DNA of 38,667 bases from Promethearchaeota archaeon (GCA_019894875.1 JAGXNR010000021.1:1-38667); one strand, 5' to 3'. Positions 17,650 through 26,223 are shown, counted from the stretch's first letter. Notes: generated from the sequence alone by a model not told the origin. Translations and numbers: made by a program.

Positions 17650-19071
17650 ATGATTAAGTTTAGCGATAAACAATTAAAAATCCCAAAATTAATGCGTCCA
17701 GTTTATTTAGCTACCGTTGGAATGTCAAAATTTGACAGGGCTTTCCCCGAAACTCGAACGGAAGAATTATGCATTCAAGCATTAACCGCAGCAGCAGATT
17801 TTGTTAACATGACTCCAGCTGAGTTAAAACAATATATACATACTTGTTATTATGGTCATTTTGCTGATCATTTTGGAGATCAATTACTAGGGGAATCTTT
17901 AATTCACGACAGGCTTGGTTTAGATCCTTTGGGTAATATTGGGGTGAAAACTGGTGGTGCCACAGGAGGTTCTACTATGTGGGAGGCTGTTAAAGCAGTA
18001 GCTTCAGGATATAGTGATTGTGCTCTGGCTTTAGGATGGGAAAGAATGGATGAAGTACCAACTGATGAAGGTAATCATCTTATTTCTTGTGCGGCAGATA
18101 AAGATTGGGAAACACCTCTTGGGCATATTTATACAGGATATTATGCTGTAATGGCTCAGAGATACTGGAAAGTTTTTGGGAAGGAAGAAGACTCTTTTCG
18201 GAATACAATGGCCGAAATTGCTGTTAAAAATCGGGGATATGCAAGAATGAATCCTCATGCTCAAGGACCAATGAAGATAACAGTAGAGGATGTTATTAAT
18301 TCTCCTATTGTTGCATATCCACTTCGTGCATTGGATTGCTGTTTAATGAGTGTTGGTTCTGCGTGTGGAATAGTGTGTGACGAAAAAACAGCATATCAAA
18401 TTACTGATAATCCTTTAAGAATCTATATTGCTGCGGGCAGCCATACATTAAGAGTCGCAGATCGCCGTAATATGAGTATCCCTCTTTTACCTAATGAATC
18501 AAAGGGTCAGTATGACGATTTGGGAAAAAGATTTCCTGGTGGTGACCGTTATCCGGGATTCTCAAGCTTCTTAGCAGCGCGAATGTCTGCTTATTATGCC
18601 TATAATATGTCTGGTGTCGTTGATCCGAGTGAAGATCTTGATGTAGTTGAACTTCATGATGCTTTTACTATAAGTGATATTCAAACTTATGAAGATATAG
18701 GGATCAGGCCTTACGGTGATGGAAGAGATTATATTGAGAGCGGGGATGCATATGTAATTAACCCGAATACTAAGAAACCAGGGAAATTGCCTAGTAACCC
18801 ATGTGGTGGTTTAATTGGATGTATGCATGCTGTAGGAGCAACGGGTCTTATGCAAATTGCTGAGATTGGATATCATATTTGGAATCGATGGGATGAAATA
18901 CATGAACCAAAAGAAAAATGGGAAGCCTTTAATCGAGAAAAACCTAAAGATTGGACAAGCCTGCAAGTAAAAGGGGCAAAACGTGGTCTAGCAATAAGCC
19001 ATGCAGGGGTTGGTTCTCATGTTACTTGCACTATCTTAATGGATCCAGATAAATTAATAAAGGAGGACTAA
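17650..19071 (+). CDS. SCP2-type thiolase-like protein lacking the nucleophilic Cys
   Basis: 473 residues with a complete thiolase fold of the archaeal/SCP-x type. Residues 99-108 (VKTGGATGGS) align with the active-site loop VEAACASGGA of archaeal thiolases, placing Gly103 where the nucleophilic Cys should be. The other two catalytic segments remain: HDAFT with H336, and CGGLIGCMHAVGATG with H393. Without the Cys, acyl-enzyme thiolysis is not expected. An aldolase-type or condensing role without an acyl-Cys is more likely, by analogy with Ltp2-DUF35 steroid aldolases. The DUF35 protein starts 4 nt after the stop, preceded by AAGGAGG at the end of this gene, so the two form one complex-like unit. 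The ATG at 17650 is preceded by GTGATGG. Confidence 0.9.
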   Translation: MIKFSDKQLKIPKLMRPVYLATVGMSKFDRAFPETRTEELCIQALTAAADFVNMTPAELKQYIHTCYYGHFADHFGDQLLGESLIHDRLGLDPLGNIGVKTGGATGGSTMWEAVKAVASGYSDCALALGWERMDEVPTDEGNHLISCAADKDWETPLGHIYTGYYAVMAQRYWKVFGKEEDSFRNTMAEIAVKNRGYARMNPHAQGPMKITVEDVINSPIVAYPLRALDCCLMSVGSACGIVCDEKTAYQITDNPLRIYIAAGSHTLRVADRRNMSIPLLPNESKGQYDDLGKRFPGGDRYPGFSSFLAARMSAYYAYNMSGVVDPSEDLDVVELHDAFTISDIQTYEDIGIRPYGDGRDYIESGDAYVINPNTKKPGKLPSNPCGGLIGCMHAVGATGLMQIAEIGYHIWNRWDEIHEPKEKWEAFNREKPKDWTSLQVKGAKRGLAISHAGVGSHVTCTILMDPDKLIKED

Positions 19072-19075
19072 AAAA

Positions 19076-19675
19076 ATGCCGAAAAAAGAAGAGGAAAAAG
19101 GATTTGTTGATGTCGTCAATGGAAGATACAAACCTAAAGGTGTATTTCACATACCAGAAGCGAACCAACCAATATTTAATAAGGATACAGGTAAACTAGC
19201 GGGGATTACAAATCCAAGAGATATGACTTATATGCACTCCTATGGGGGAGAAGCACCGTTTTTTGAGAATCTAAGTAAAGGCAAACTAATGGCTACGAGA
19301 TGTGACAATAATAAGTGTGATTCGAAAGGTTCGGTTTATATGCCCTTTCGAATATATTGTCCAGATTGTCTAAGAAAAGCTACAATAATAGATATGACAG
19401 AAACCGCCAAAAACACTGCAATAATTCATTCTTATATAATAACTCATCGATCTGGAGCTTATAATTCACTTTCTCTACCAATTAAATTTATAAATATCGA
19501 ATTCGACACAGTGGTTACAATTTTAATGAGTTATCTTTCAGTTGGTGAACCAGAAATTGGAAAACGTGTAATACCCATTTTTAGGACGAAAAATCCTACT
19601 TATACTATTACGGATTTATCCTTTGTTCTCGAAGGTACATCGGAATCTGAGCTTCCTGAAGGTTTTACATTTTAA
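19076..19675 (+). CDS. DUF35 zinc-ribbon/OB-fold acyl-CoA-associated protein
   Basis: 199 residues. A rubredoxin-like zinc ribbon is formed by C76/C81 and C95-x2-C98 (CPDC). An OB fold follows at about 105-185. DUF35 proteins bind thiolase-like enzymes and can donate or bind the acyl-CoA substrate, as in the thiolase/HMG-CoA synthase complex and the Ltp2 aldolase. The N-terminal ~60 residues are an extension not found in the two shorter DUF35 proteins of this window, and the first Cys pair has a wider spacing (C-x4-C). It is co-directional and nearly contiguous with the thiolase-like gene at 17650, its likely partner. A long T tract lies just downstream. Confidence 0.88.
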   Translation: MPKKEEEKGFVDVVNGRYKPKGVFHIPEANQPIFNKDTGKLAGITNPRDMTYMHSYGGEAPFFENLSKGKLMATRCDNNKCDSKGSVYMPFRIYCPDCLRKATIIDMTETAKNTAIIHSYIITHRSGAYNSLSLPIKFINIEFDTVVTILMSYLSVGEPEIGKRVIPIFRTKNPTYTITDLSFVLEGTSESELPEGFTF

Positions 19676-19687
19676 TTATGTATATCT

Positions 19688-19707
19688 ATTTTTTTTTCTT
19701 TTTTTTT
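19688..19707 (+). terminator. Long T tract ending the thiolase-DUF35 unit
   Basis: A nearly pure T stretch (18 T of 20) begins about 13 nt after the stop at 19675. Archaeal termination mainly needs U-tracts, so this is a good end point for the rightward transcript facing the leftward BKACE gene. Confidence 0.6.
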
Positions 19708-19786
19708 ATATTGATACAATTTCATTCTATTCCTAATTAAAAATCAAAAAGTAAAATAAAAAAAATTTAAGAACAGACTTTAAATA

Positions 19787-20662
19787 TTATTGTAGCAAAT
19801 TAAAAATTTTGCGTGTTTCATCTGGGGTTGCTACTTCTCTTCCCGCAAGTTTTGCTACTTTTGCGGCCCACTCTACTTGCTCCCATGATCCTTTTGCTAG
19901 TCTTCCACTTGGAACGCGAATATTATCCTCTAATCCTACACGAATATGTCCTCCCATAGCTGCCGCACATAAACCTGCTCTAAATTGATCTTTTGCTACT
20001 CCGCACACACTCCACGAAGATCCAGAAGGCATCAAATTGAGAAAACCTGCTAAACTCTGATAAGAAAATGGAACACCGCCTAAAGTTCCAAATACAAATT
20101 GGAAATGAAGTGGTTTTTCAAATAAATCTTCTTGTTTATTAAGGAATAATATGTTATACAATCCTCCAAAATCATATACTTCTAATTCGGGTTTTGTTTT
20201 AGCTTTTTTCATTGCTTCAGCAAGAGTTTGAATAGTAAGGAAAGTGTTTTTGAATATCCCATCTGCATTTGCAACAACTTCTCCAGTTTTAAAATTCCCA
20301 ATGCCAAAATTCATCGAGTTTGTGTTTAATGAGGCAATTAGGGGTTTGAAAGTCTGAGTTGGAGCAACTCGTTGCTCAAGCGTAAGTCCTACTGAGCTTG
20401 TTATATTTATTATAATCTCTGGAGCTTTCTCATTAATGTTATCTATTACCGCTTTTATTTGATTTAAATCAGGAGTAGGCCATCCTGATTTTTTATCTCT
20501 TGCGTGGATATGAACTGTTGATGCCCCAGCATCAAAACATTTTTTTGCTTCAACCCCAAACTCTTCTGGAGTATAGGGAACTGCTGGATTCTGTTCTTTT
20601 GTTGTCGCAGATCCAACTAGAGCAACACTTATTACTAGTTTATTTGATAAATCTTCTGTCAT
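19787..20662 (-). CDS. Beta-keto acid cleavage enzyme (BKACE, DUF849)
   Basis: 291-residue TIM-barrel metal enzyme of the BKACE family. Known members convert a beta-keto acid plus acetyl-CoA into acetoacetate plus a CoA thioester, the founding example being Kce of lysine fermentation. The zinc ligands H51 and H53 occur in VHIHARDKKSG (50-60), and the third, E245, in VGLEDNIRVP (242-251). Gly-rich loops (NITSSVG; FGTLGG) complete the barrel. An in-frame TTG two codons earlier (20668) is possible, but the ATG at 20662 is preferred. The substrate cannot be read from sequence. The gene sits between two thiolase/DUF35 units and diverges from the second, which suggests shared handling of beta-keto acyl substrates. 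Confidence 0.92.
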   Translation of the reverse strand: MTEDLSNKLVISVALVGSATTKEQNPAVPYTPEEFGVEAKKCFDAGASTVHIHARDKKSGWPTPDLNQIKAVIDNINEKAPEIIINITSSVGLTLEQRVAPTQTFKPLIASLNTNSMNFGIGNFKTGEVVANADGIFKNTFLTIQTLAEAMKKAKTKPELEVYDFGGLYNILFLNKQEDLFEKPLHFQFVFGTLGGVPFSYQSLAGFLNLMPSGSSWSVCGVAKDQFRAGLCAAAMGGHIRVGLEDNIRVPSGRLAKGSWEQVEWAAKVAKLAGREVATPDETRKIFNLLQ

Positions 20663-20872
20663 AATCAAATCATAAAAACATTTATATTAGCTTTTTATTG
20701 ATTAATGTAACATTTATTACTACAAATAATATTTCTTACTAATATTTTACTTAAAATAATTATATTTTTGATTTAAGGAAATAAATATTTTTTTTCAAAT
20801 TAATGTTTTAAATAATTACATCATATTATTAATCAAATTCAATTTATCAATTAGAAATAAATAATAAATATT

Positions 20873-21349
20873 ATGAGCGAAAAAATTGTTGTTGCCAATA
20901 AGGGTTTTGTAAGAGCAGATTTCTCTTTTTGGGTTGGTCAGTACATGGATAAATTTTATGATGCTTTTGAAAACAAGAAAATCATCGGGAATAAATGTTC
21001 AAAATGTGGAAAAGTATTCGTTCCACCTAGAAAAATATGTGGGGAATGCAATGAAATTATAAATATTAATAAAAACTGGATAGATTTACCAGATACTGGA
21101 ACTTTGTTGAATTTTACTATAACCTACTATAGAGTAAGTGATAGAGCGGGAAGAAAAACAAAAAATCCTCTAACGCTAGGGATGGTTCAAATTGATGGGA
21201 GTGATACCGCAATTATCTATCCCCTTTTGAAAATAAGCCCTGAAGAATTAGAAATTGGTATGAAAGTTAGTATTGAATGGGAAGAAAATCCAAAAGGAAA
21301 TCCTTCGGATATTAAAGGATTTGTGAGGGTGCGAGAGGTGAAGAAGTAA
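20873..21349 (+). CDS. DUF35 zinc-ribbon/OB-fold protein, first of a four-gene unit
   Basis: 158 residues with a textbook DUF35 layout. N-terminal helices (13-38) are followed by a zinc ribbon C42-x2-C45 and C56-x2-C59 (CSKCGK; CGECNE) and an OB fold to about residue 150. The expected partners are the thiolase-like proteins encoded immediately downstream. Its stop codon TAA is directly followed by the ATG of the next gene, with GAGGTGAAGAAG just before as the ribosome site, implying translational coupling and probably a stoichiometric complex. Upstream is a 204-nt AT-rich region shared with the leftward BKACE gene. Confidence 0.9.
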   Translation: MSEKIVVANKGFVRADFSFWVGQYMDKFYDAFENKKIIGNKCSKCGKVFVPPRKICGECNEIININKNWIDLPDTGTLLNFTITYYRVSDRAGRKTKNPLTLGMVQIDGSDTAIIYPLLKISPEELEIGMKVSIEWEENPKGNPSDIKGFVRVREVKK

Positions 21350-22492
21350 ATGGAAAAAGTGGGTATTGTTGGTTATCATCAGGTAAAGTGTTATTCAGAT
21401 GCTAATTACGGTCGATATGAAATGATCTTTGAAGCAGTAAGAGGTGCTCTTGACAATGCGGGACTAAATAAAAAGGATATAACTACCGCAATCTCATGTA
21501 CAAATGATTATTATGATGGTCGTACAATCTCAAATTGCTATACAGTTGAAGTAGGGGGTGGATATATGACAGATGAGAGTAAAGTAGAAATGGATGGAGC
21601 TCATGCTGTTTTATATGGGCTAATGCGGATTCTTTCTGGTAATCATAAATTAGCTTTAGTATGGGCGGGGAGCATGGCATCATGTTTTCCATACCATGCT
21701 GCACGCTTATATGAAACAGATCCTATATGGGAAAGACCAGTTGCATATGTTAATGATATCACAGCTGCGGGGTTTCAGATGAGAGCATATATGGAAAAAT
21801 TCGGTATTAGTGCAGCAGAGATAGCCAATGTTGCTGTTAAAAACAGAAAAAATGCAACAAAAAATCCATTAGCATTACAAGAAGCCCAGAACGTTAACAT
21901 TACTTTAGATGATGTACTAAACTCAGATGTTTATGCTGATCCTGTGACAGAATTAATGGTGGCTCAACCATGTGATGGTGTAGCAGCACTACTACTTGCT
22001 CCTGAGAAACAAGCTTTAAGTATTACTGATAATCCAGTTTGGATTACAGGTGTTGGATATAACCAAGAAACATATTATCTTGGGGATCGTAATTTGGCAG
22101 AAAGTAGATCAATGGAATTAGCTGGTAAGATGGCATTTGAATCTGCCGGGATTAAAGACCCTAAAAGCCAAATTGATGTTGCTGAATTATTTGAAGCATT
22201 TGCTCATGAAGAAATTATATTTTCAGAGGCATTAGGATTAGCTGAGAAAGGTAAAGGAGTAAATTTAAGATCTGAAATTGATGGTGATCTCCCAATCAAT
22301 CCTTCAGGAGGTGCTATTGGAGGAAACCCTCCATGTGGTACAGGTTTGATAAGAATTATAGAAGCAGCTAAACAACTTAAGGGAGAAGCTAATGGATATC
22401 AAATAAAAGGAGCTAAAACAGCAATAGCTTCTGGTCAGATAGGGATGTGTGCCCAAAATAATATTATATATGTGCTGGAGGGAGGGAATTAA
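21350..22492 (+). CDS. Thiolase-like protein lacking catalytic Cys and His
   Basis: 380-residue thiolase-fold protein. The segment VEMDGAHAVLYG (79-90) takes the place of the active-site Cys loop, with Gly83 at the Cys position. The conserved His of NPSGGxxxxxHPxGATG is Asn326 (NPSGGAIGGNPPCGTG, 317-332). The ELFEAF motif (279-284) replaces the HDAF-type His site. Three catalytic groups are therefore changed although the fold motifs are kept. It may be a structural or substrate-binding subunit, or part of a heteromeric aldolase with its neighbour. It starts directly at the previous stop and ends one base before the next ATG. Confidence 0.88.
   Translation: MEKVGIVGYHQVKCYSDANYGRYEMIFEAVRGALDNAGLNKKDITTAISCTNDYYDGRTISNCYTVEVGGGYMTDESKVEMDGAHAVLYGLMRILSGNHKLALVWAGSMASCFPYHAARLYETDPIWERPVAYVNDITAAGFQMRAYMEKFGISAAEIANVAVKNRKNATKNPLALQEAQNVNITLDDVLNSDVYADPVTELMVAQPCDGVAALLLAPEKQALSITDNPVWITGVGYNQETYYLGDRNLAESRSMELAGKMAFESAGIKDPKSQIDVAELFEAFAHEEIIFSEALGLAEKGKGVNLRSEIDGDLPINPSGGAIGGNPPCGTGLIRIIEAAKQLKGEANGYQIKGAKTAIASGQIGMCAQNNIIYVLEGGN
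22477..22486 (+). promoter_or_regulatory. Shine-Dalgarno site for the second thiolase-like gene
   Basis: GGAGGGAGGG ends 7 nt before the ATG at 22494. This decides for 22494 over an upstream in-frame GTG at 22449, which would overlap the previous gene. Confidence 0.8.
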
Positions 22493-22493
22493 A

Positions 22494-23741
22494 ATGGGAA
22501 AACAAGTAGCAATAGTTTCTGCAGGGTTCAGTGAACATAGTTCCAAACGCTCTGATGTTAATATTGCAGAATTAGTGAGTGAAGCGATCAAAGATTGTCT
22601 TAAAAATGCTCCAAGTGTTGGTTTTGAAGATATAGATGGATATGTTACTGGTAATATGACAGGGTTTGAAGGGAATAGTTTACCAGAATTATGGATGACT
22701 GACTGGTTAGGTGCTCGAAATAAACCATTAATGAGAGTGACTACTGGTGGGACTACTGGAGGTTCGGTAGGCATTGCGGGTTATTATACAGTCGCAGCAG
22801 GTTTACCAAATATGAACACTGTCTTAGCAGTAGCATTTGAGCAGCAATCCCAAGGGGATACAAGTATTGGTCTTGCAAATGTTGCCTATGGGGAAGTTAC
22901 AATGTTAACCAAATTAGGGCTTAGTTATGATGAAGTTGGTCGACTTCTATCTGCTGGAGCTGCAATTGGTGTAGCAGCGTATCAAGCGACCAATTATATG
23001 CGTAAAACTAAAATCACCGAAGAGGATTTAGCAAGAGTCGTTGTCCAAAACAGACACAATGCGGCAAAAACTTGGTGGGCTCACTTGAAAATGCCAGACT
23101 TGACAATTGAACAGGTACTTGATACACCATATATTTCATATCCTTTAAGATATGGTATGGTCTGTCCTGCTTCAGATGGGGCATGTGCTGTGTTATTCAC
23201 ATCTGAAGAAAAAGCTAAAGATATGTGTGATATTCCTGCTTATGTTAATGGTGTTGCGAGTGTGGCCAATGAGGCTGCTATTCTTGCGTATAATATTAGT
23301 GGTTCAGTACAAATAGATCCATCAGAGCAATTAGGTGCTATGAAATCTTCTGACTTGGCTTATGGTCAAGCAGGTATTTCATTTCCAAGAAAAGAAATTG
23401 ATTATGCTGAATTATATTCCCCCTTCCCCAATCAAGAGCTGATGTGGGTTGAAAAATTAGGTTTATCTGAAGAAACTACTGCGCCCCAAATGTACGAGAA
23501 TGGAGTTACTTCTTTAAAAGGTGAGTTACCAATATGTTGTTCAGGGGGAGTCAATTCAACTAACGCTATAGGAGCTTCTGCTCTGGAAAGACCCGCTGAA
23601 GCAGCACTCCAGATAATGGGTAAAGCAAGTAATCAAGTTCCTAAAACGGTTCATACTGCAATTGGTCATGGTTGGGGTGGTTCACTTAATTTGTGTACCA
23701 TGATGGTACTATCAGATGAGCCACAAAGAAAATGGAGGTGA
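22494..23741 (+). CDS. Thiolase-like protein lacking catalytic Cys and His
   Basis: 415-residue thiolase-fold protein, the longer partner of the tandem pair. The loop RVTTGGTTGGSVG (81-93) aligns with the Cys loop and has Gly86 in place of the nucleophile. The first catalytic His site reads ELYSPF (306-311) and the second CCSGGVNSTNAIGA (348-361), where Asn357 stands for His. The PLRYGMVCPASDGACAV segment (218-233) and the Gly-rich GHGWGGS end (391-397) are well kept. The start at 22494 is set by a strong Shine-Dalgarno site. The last codons contain the ribosome site of the following DUF35 gene, so the four genes appear translationally coupled. It is a likely subunit of a DUF35-thiolase heteromer. 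Confidence 0.88.
   Translation: MGKQVAIVSAGFSEHSSKRSDVNIAELVSEAIKDCLKNAPSVGFEDIDGYVTGNMTGFEGNSLPELWMTDWLGARNKPLMRVTTGGTTGGSVGIAGYYTVAAGLPNMNTVLAVAFEQQSQGDTSIGLANVAYGEVTMLTKLGLSYDEVGRLLSAGAAIGVAAYQATNYMRKTKITEEDLARVVVQNRHNAAKTWWAHLKMPDLTIEQVLDTPYISYPLRYGMVCPASDGACAVLFTSEEKAKDMCDIPAYVNGVASVANEAAILAYNISGSVQIDPSEQLGAMKSSDLAYGQAGISFPRKEIDYAELYSPFPNQELMWVEKLGLSEETTAPQMYENGVTSLKGELPICCSGGVNSTNAIGASALERPAEAALQIMGKASNQVPKTVHTAIGHGWGGSLNLCTMMVLSDEPQRKWR
23734..23741 (+). promoter_or_regulatory. Shine-Dalgarno site overlapping a stop codon
   Basis: GGAGGTGA is a near-perfect anti-16S match whose last three bases are the stop codon of the thiolase-like gene. It sits 5-6 nt before a TTG at 23747, which is therefore a better start for the next gene than the ATG at 23732 that lies on top of the site. 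Confidence 0.65.
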
Positions 23742-23746
23742 AAAAC

Positions 23747-24277
23747 TTGTCAAAATTAACTCAAAGAAAATCTTTGGATTATATTAAAAAGGATTACGTA
23801 AAAACAAGAACGTTACCCGGCAGTTGGTATCTCTCTAATTATAGGTACAAATACAATATAGCCCATCTGCAACCCTTTTTGCAGAAATTAAAGGAGAAAA
23901 AATTGGTCGGATTAGAATGTTCAAGCTGTAATACCGTATATTTTCCCCCTAAGTTTGTTTGTGGGAAATGTCTAGTAAAACCTGATAGATGGGTGGATAT
24001 TCGAGAAACAGGGAGAGTTTCTAGTTTTGCTATAGCTTATCTGAAAGATCCTGAAACAGGAGAAGTTCAGGAAAAACCGATGGTACTAGTTCATCATGAT
24101 GGAGCAGACACAGCTAGAATGACCCAACTAAATCCTGAAGTCGATTTTAAAGATACCTACATCGGAATGCCTGTAAAAGCACACTGGGCTGAAAATCCTA
24201 TTGGTGGACTATCAGACATAGAGTATTATGATTTAATAGAAGATGATTCTGAAGATTTAGACTTACGTGAAGATTAA
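23747..24277 (+). CDS. DUF35 zinc-ribbon/OB-fold protein, last of the four-gene unit
   Basis: 176 residues from the TTG at 23747 (or 181 from an ATG at 23732). A basic helical N-terminus (1-55) precedes the zinc ribbon C58-x2-C61 and C72-x2-C75 (CSSCNT; CGKC). The OB fold runs to about 160, and a short acidic tail (EDDSEDLDLRED) ends the protein. It is the second DUF35 of a unit that also holds two thiolase-like proteins, so each thiolase may have its own DUF35. Translation is coupled to the preceding gene by a Shine-Dalgarno site within its stop. A T-rich stretch at about 24281-24305 follows and should end transcription. Confidence 0.88.
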   Translation: MSKLTQRKSLDYIKKDYVKTRTLPGSWYLSNYRYKYNIAHLQPFLQKLKEKKLVGLECSSCNTVYFPPKFVCGKCLVKPDRWVDIRETGRVSSFAIAYLKDPETGEVQEKPMVLVHHDGADTARMTQLNPEVDFKDTYIGMPVKAHWAENPIGGLSDIEYYDLIEDDSEDLDLRED

Positions 24278-24280
24278 AAA

Positions 24281-24305
24281 TTCTTATTATTTTTTTCTTA
24301 TATTT
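24281..24305 (+). terminator. T-rich end of the DUF35-thiolase unit
   Basis: T-rich DNA containing a T7 run follows the stop at 24277 and precedes a convergent gene. It fits archaeal U-tract termination. Confidence 0.45.
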
Positions 24306-24310
24306 TCTGT

Positions 24311-24889
24311 TCAGTAATCGTAAATTGGAAAGAACTCATATAAAATATCCTCAGATAAGTTTAGTAATAATTCTGGTGTAACTTGATTAATAGCAATCTT
24401 TTCAGTTTTCTTAATTTTGATTTCTTCATCTTTTAATCCTCCCGTATACCAGTGCTTCAAGAGACCAATTCTTAAGACATTCTTATTATCCAACAAATTG
24501 TGCAAAAAATTAACCCATCTAATTATTCTTTCTTTTCTCTCTGTTGGGGTAAATTTTTCATTGGAATTTTTCTGTTTAGTTTTTAACTTCTCATTTATCC
24601 AATTATTGATTTCTTCCTCTGACCAGTTTTTCTTTTTCAAAGCTTTGACTTTTTTTGATTTAGTTAACGTCTGAAAATCTTGAAGGTTATTTAAAGATCC
24701 TAACACAGTGTCACAATCGCAGTAGTCTTTGGTTGCTCGAAAATATTTTTCATCAGGTCTTAATTGCGATTTAACAACAGGATTATCTATTTCGGAAAAA
24801 TCCATTTGGTAAAACTCAAGAATTTCTCTTAGTTTTCCGACTTGAGTTCCTTTAGGAAATGTTGCAGTAATATAAAAACACAAATTCAA
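24311..24889 (-). CDS. Hypothetical protein
   Basis: 192 residues, soluble, and I do not recognise the family. The N-terminus alternates hydrophobic strands (NLCFYITATFP) with a helix (GKLREILEFYQ). A CDC pair (C57, C59) in KDYCDCDTVLGSL looks like a conserved core. A strongly basic middle (KKVKALKKKNWSEEEINNWINEKLKTK, about 79-105) follows, then a helical C-terminal part with HNLLDNKN and WYTGG phrases. It converges on the DUF35 gene and lies downstream of the threonine aldolase, with which it could be co-transcribed (43-nt gap). No function is proposed. Confidence 0.75.
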   Translation of the reverse strand: MNLCFYITATFPKGTQVGKLREILEFYQMDFSEIDNPVVKSQLRPDEKYFRATKDYCDCDTVLGSLNNLQDFQTLTKSKKVKALKKKNWSEEEINNWINEKLKTKQKNSNEKFTPTERKERIIRWVNFLHNLLDNKNVLRIGLLKHWYTGGLKDEEIKIKKTEKIAINQVTPELLLNLSEDILYEFFPIYDY

Positions 24890-24932
24890 GACCTTTTAAC
24901 TGAATTAATACATATATATCTGATTTCTTATT

Positions 24933-25979
24933 TTAATATTTTTGAATAACATTTCTAATAGTTTCTATACTGTATTGAATATCATCCTCTTGAATCCCAT
25001 AATGGGTTACAAAACGTATTTTCTGTTTACTAATATTAAATGCTAAAACTCCCACTCGGTTTAGTTCCGTAATAATTTTAGATATGATGATGTTATTTAA
25101 AAACTCGATTATCACAATATTCGTATCGGGCTCATGTACTTTTATTAGCGAATCCAGATTTTTTAATCCATCCGCAAGTATTTTAGCATTTTTGTGATCT
25201 TCTTCTAATCTTTTAATCCATTTTTGTTCGAGTGCTACTAATCCAAAAGAAGCGATTATTCCTGCTTGACGCATTCCACCTCCCAGCATTTTACGAAACT
25301 TACGAGCTTTAGATATGAATTCCTTAGACCCAGCAACTATAGATCCAACAGGACAGGATAAACCTTTAGATAAACAAAACATAACACTATCAACATGTGT
25401 AGTAAATTGAGTAACTGGTTGATTTAGAGCAACTGAAGCATTAAATATTCTTGCTCCGTCTAGATGAAATTTTAATTCATTTTTTTCAGCAAAACCTTTC
25501 AATTCTCTTAAGATTTTCGGTTCAACAATTGCTCCGCCATGGAAATTATGTGTATTTTCTGCACATAAAAGAGTGGTAGGTGGTTCATGAATGTCTTCCT
25601 TATCTCGAATTAAGTCTTGAAGGTGATCAAGCGAGGGTACTCCCCTTTTTGAGGGGAATGTATTTATCATCAATCCACCAATACGTGCAGCACTTCCGAC
25701 TTCGTGTCCAAAAATATGACTTAACTCTTCTAAGAGAACTTCCTCACCCGGATTGGTATGTGAAAGAAGTGAAACTAGATTTCCTTGTGTACCAGAAGTA
25801 ACAAATAAAGCTGCTTCTTTTCCAACGATATGAGCTGCTCTAGATTCTAATTCATTAACAGTAGGATCTTCCCCAAGAACATCATCTCCGAGTTTCGAAT
25901 TGTCTAATTTTTTAACAGTCTCCCACATTTCTGGTGATGGTTTAGTAACGGTATCAGAACGAAAATCAACTATTCTCAA
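24933..25979 (-). CDS. ltaE: Low-specificity L-threonine aldolase
   Basis: 348-residue fold-type I PLP enzyme that splits threonine or allo-threonine into glycine and acetaldehyde. The N-terminal family signature is DFRSDTVTKPSPEM (5-18) and LGEDPTVNELE (35-45). The PLP stacking region is SHIFGHE (87-93). D174 and R177 in HLDGARIFN (172-180) contact the cofactor, and K205 in CLSKGLSCPVGS (202-213) forms the Schiff base. Length is typical. The start is a TTG, supported by AAGGTG (25988-25993, minus strand) 8 nt upstream, with no ATG alternative at the N-terminus. It is probably cytoplasmic glycine/threonine metabolism, unrelated in mechanism to the neighbouring acyl-CoA genes. Confidence 0.95.
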   Translation of the reverse strand: MRIVDFRSDTVTKPSPEMWETVKKLDNSKLGDDVLGEDPTVNELESRAAHIVGKEAALFVTSGTQGNLVSLLSHTNPGEEVLLEELSHIFGHEVGSAARIGGLMINTFPSKRGVPSLDHLQDLIRDKEDIHEPPTTLLCAENTHNFHGGAIVEPKILRELKGFAEKNELKFHLDGARIFNASVALNQPVTQFTTHVDSVMFCLSKGLSCPVGSIVAGSKEFISKARKFRKMLGGGMRQAGIIASFGLVALEQKWIKRLEEDHKNAKILADGLKNLDSLIKVHEPDTNIVIIEFLNNIIISKIITELNRVGVLAFNISKQKIRFVTHYGIQEDDIQYSIETIRNVIQKY

Positions 25980-26180
25980 ATTTATTACACCTTAAAATTC
26001 TATATAAAAACCTTGCTAGGTATTATATAATAAAATATTGTTAAGAAAAAAGATTTAACATATTTACTAAAAATTTAGAGGAAATTAAAATTGAATTTTC
26101 AAGTTAAAAACTGTGATATGTTTTGCTAATTGATTTTCTAATTATTTGAAGTTGGCGAATGGAAAGGAACATAAGTAATG

Positions 26181-26195
26181 AAAAAAATAAAAAAT
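26181..26195 (-). terminator. T-rich terminator of the ABC transporter operon
   Basis: Read on the minus strand this is a T-rich tract just after the stop of the last permease gene (26224). It is the likely end of the four-gene transporter transcript. The rest of 25980-26223 shows no gene. Confidence 0.45.
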
Positions 26196-26223
26196 TTTAT
26201 AGTTTTATTTATACTTGAACAAT

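Noticed and set aside
20704..20714. AATGT-A-ACATT small palindrome between BKACE and DUF35
   Set aside because: Arms are only 5 bp in very AT-rich DNA and the second possible copy nearby is degenerate.
22449..22493. GTG start giving a 15-residue longer second thiolase-like protein
   Set aside because: It overlaps the previous gene and lacks a ribosome site, while 22494 has a strong one at the right spacing.
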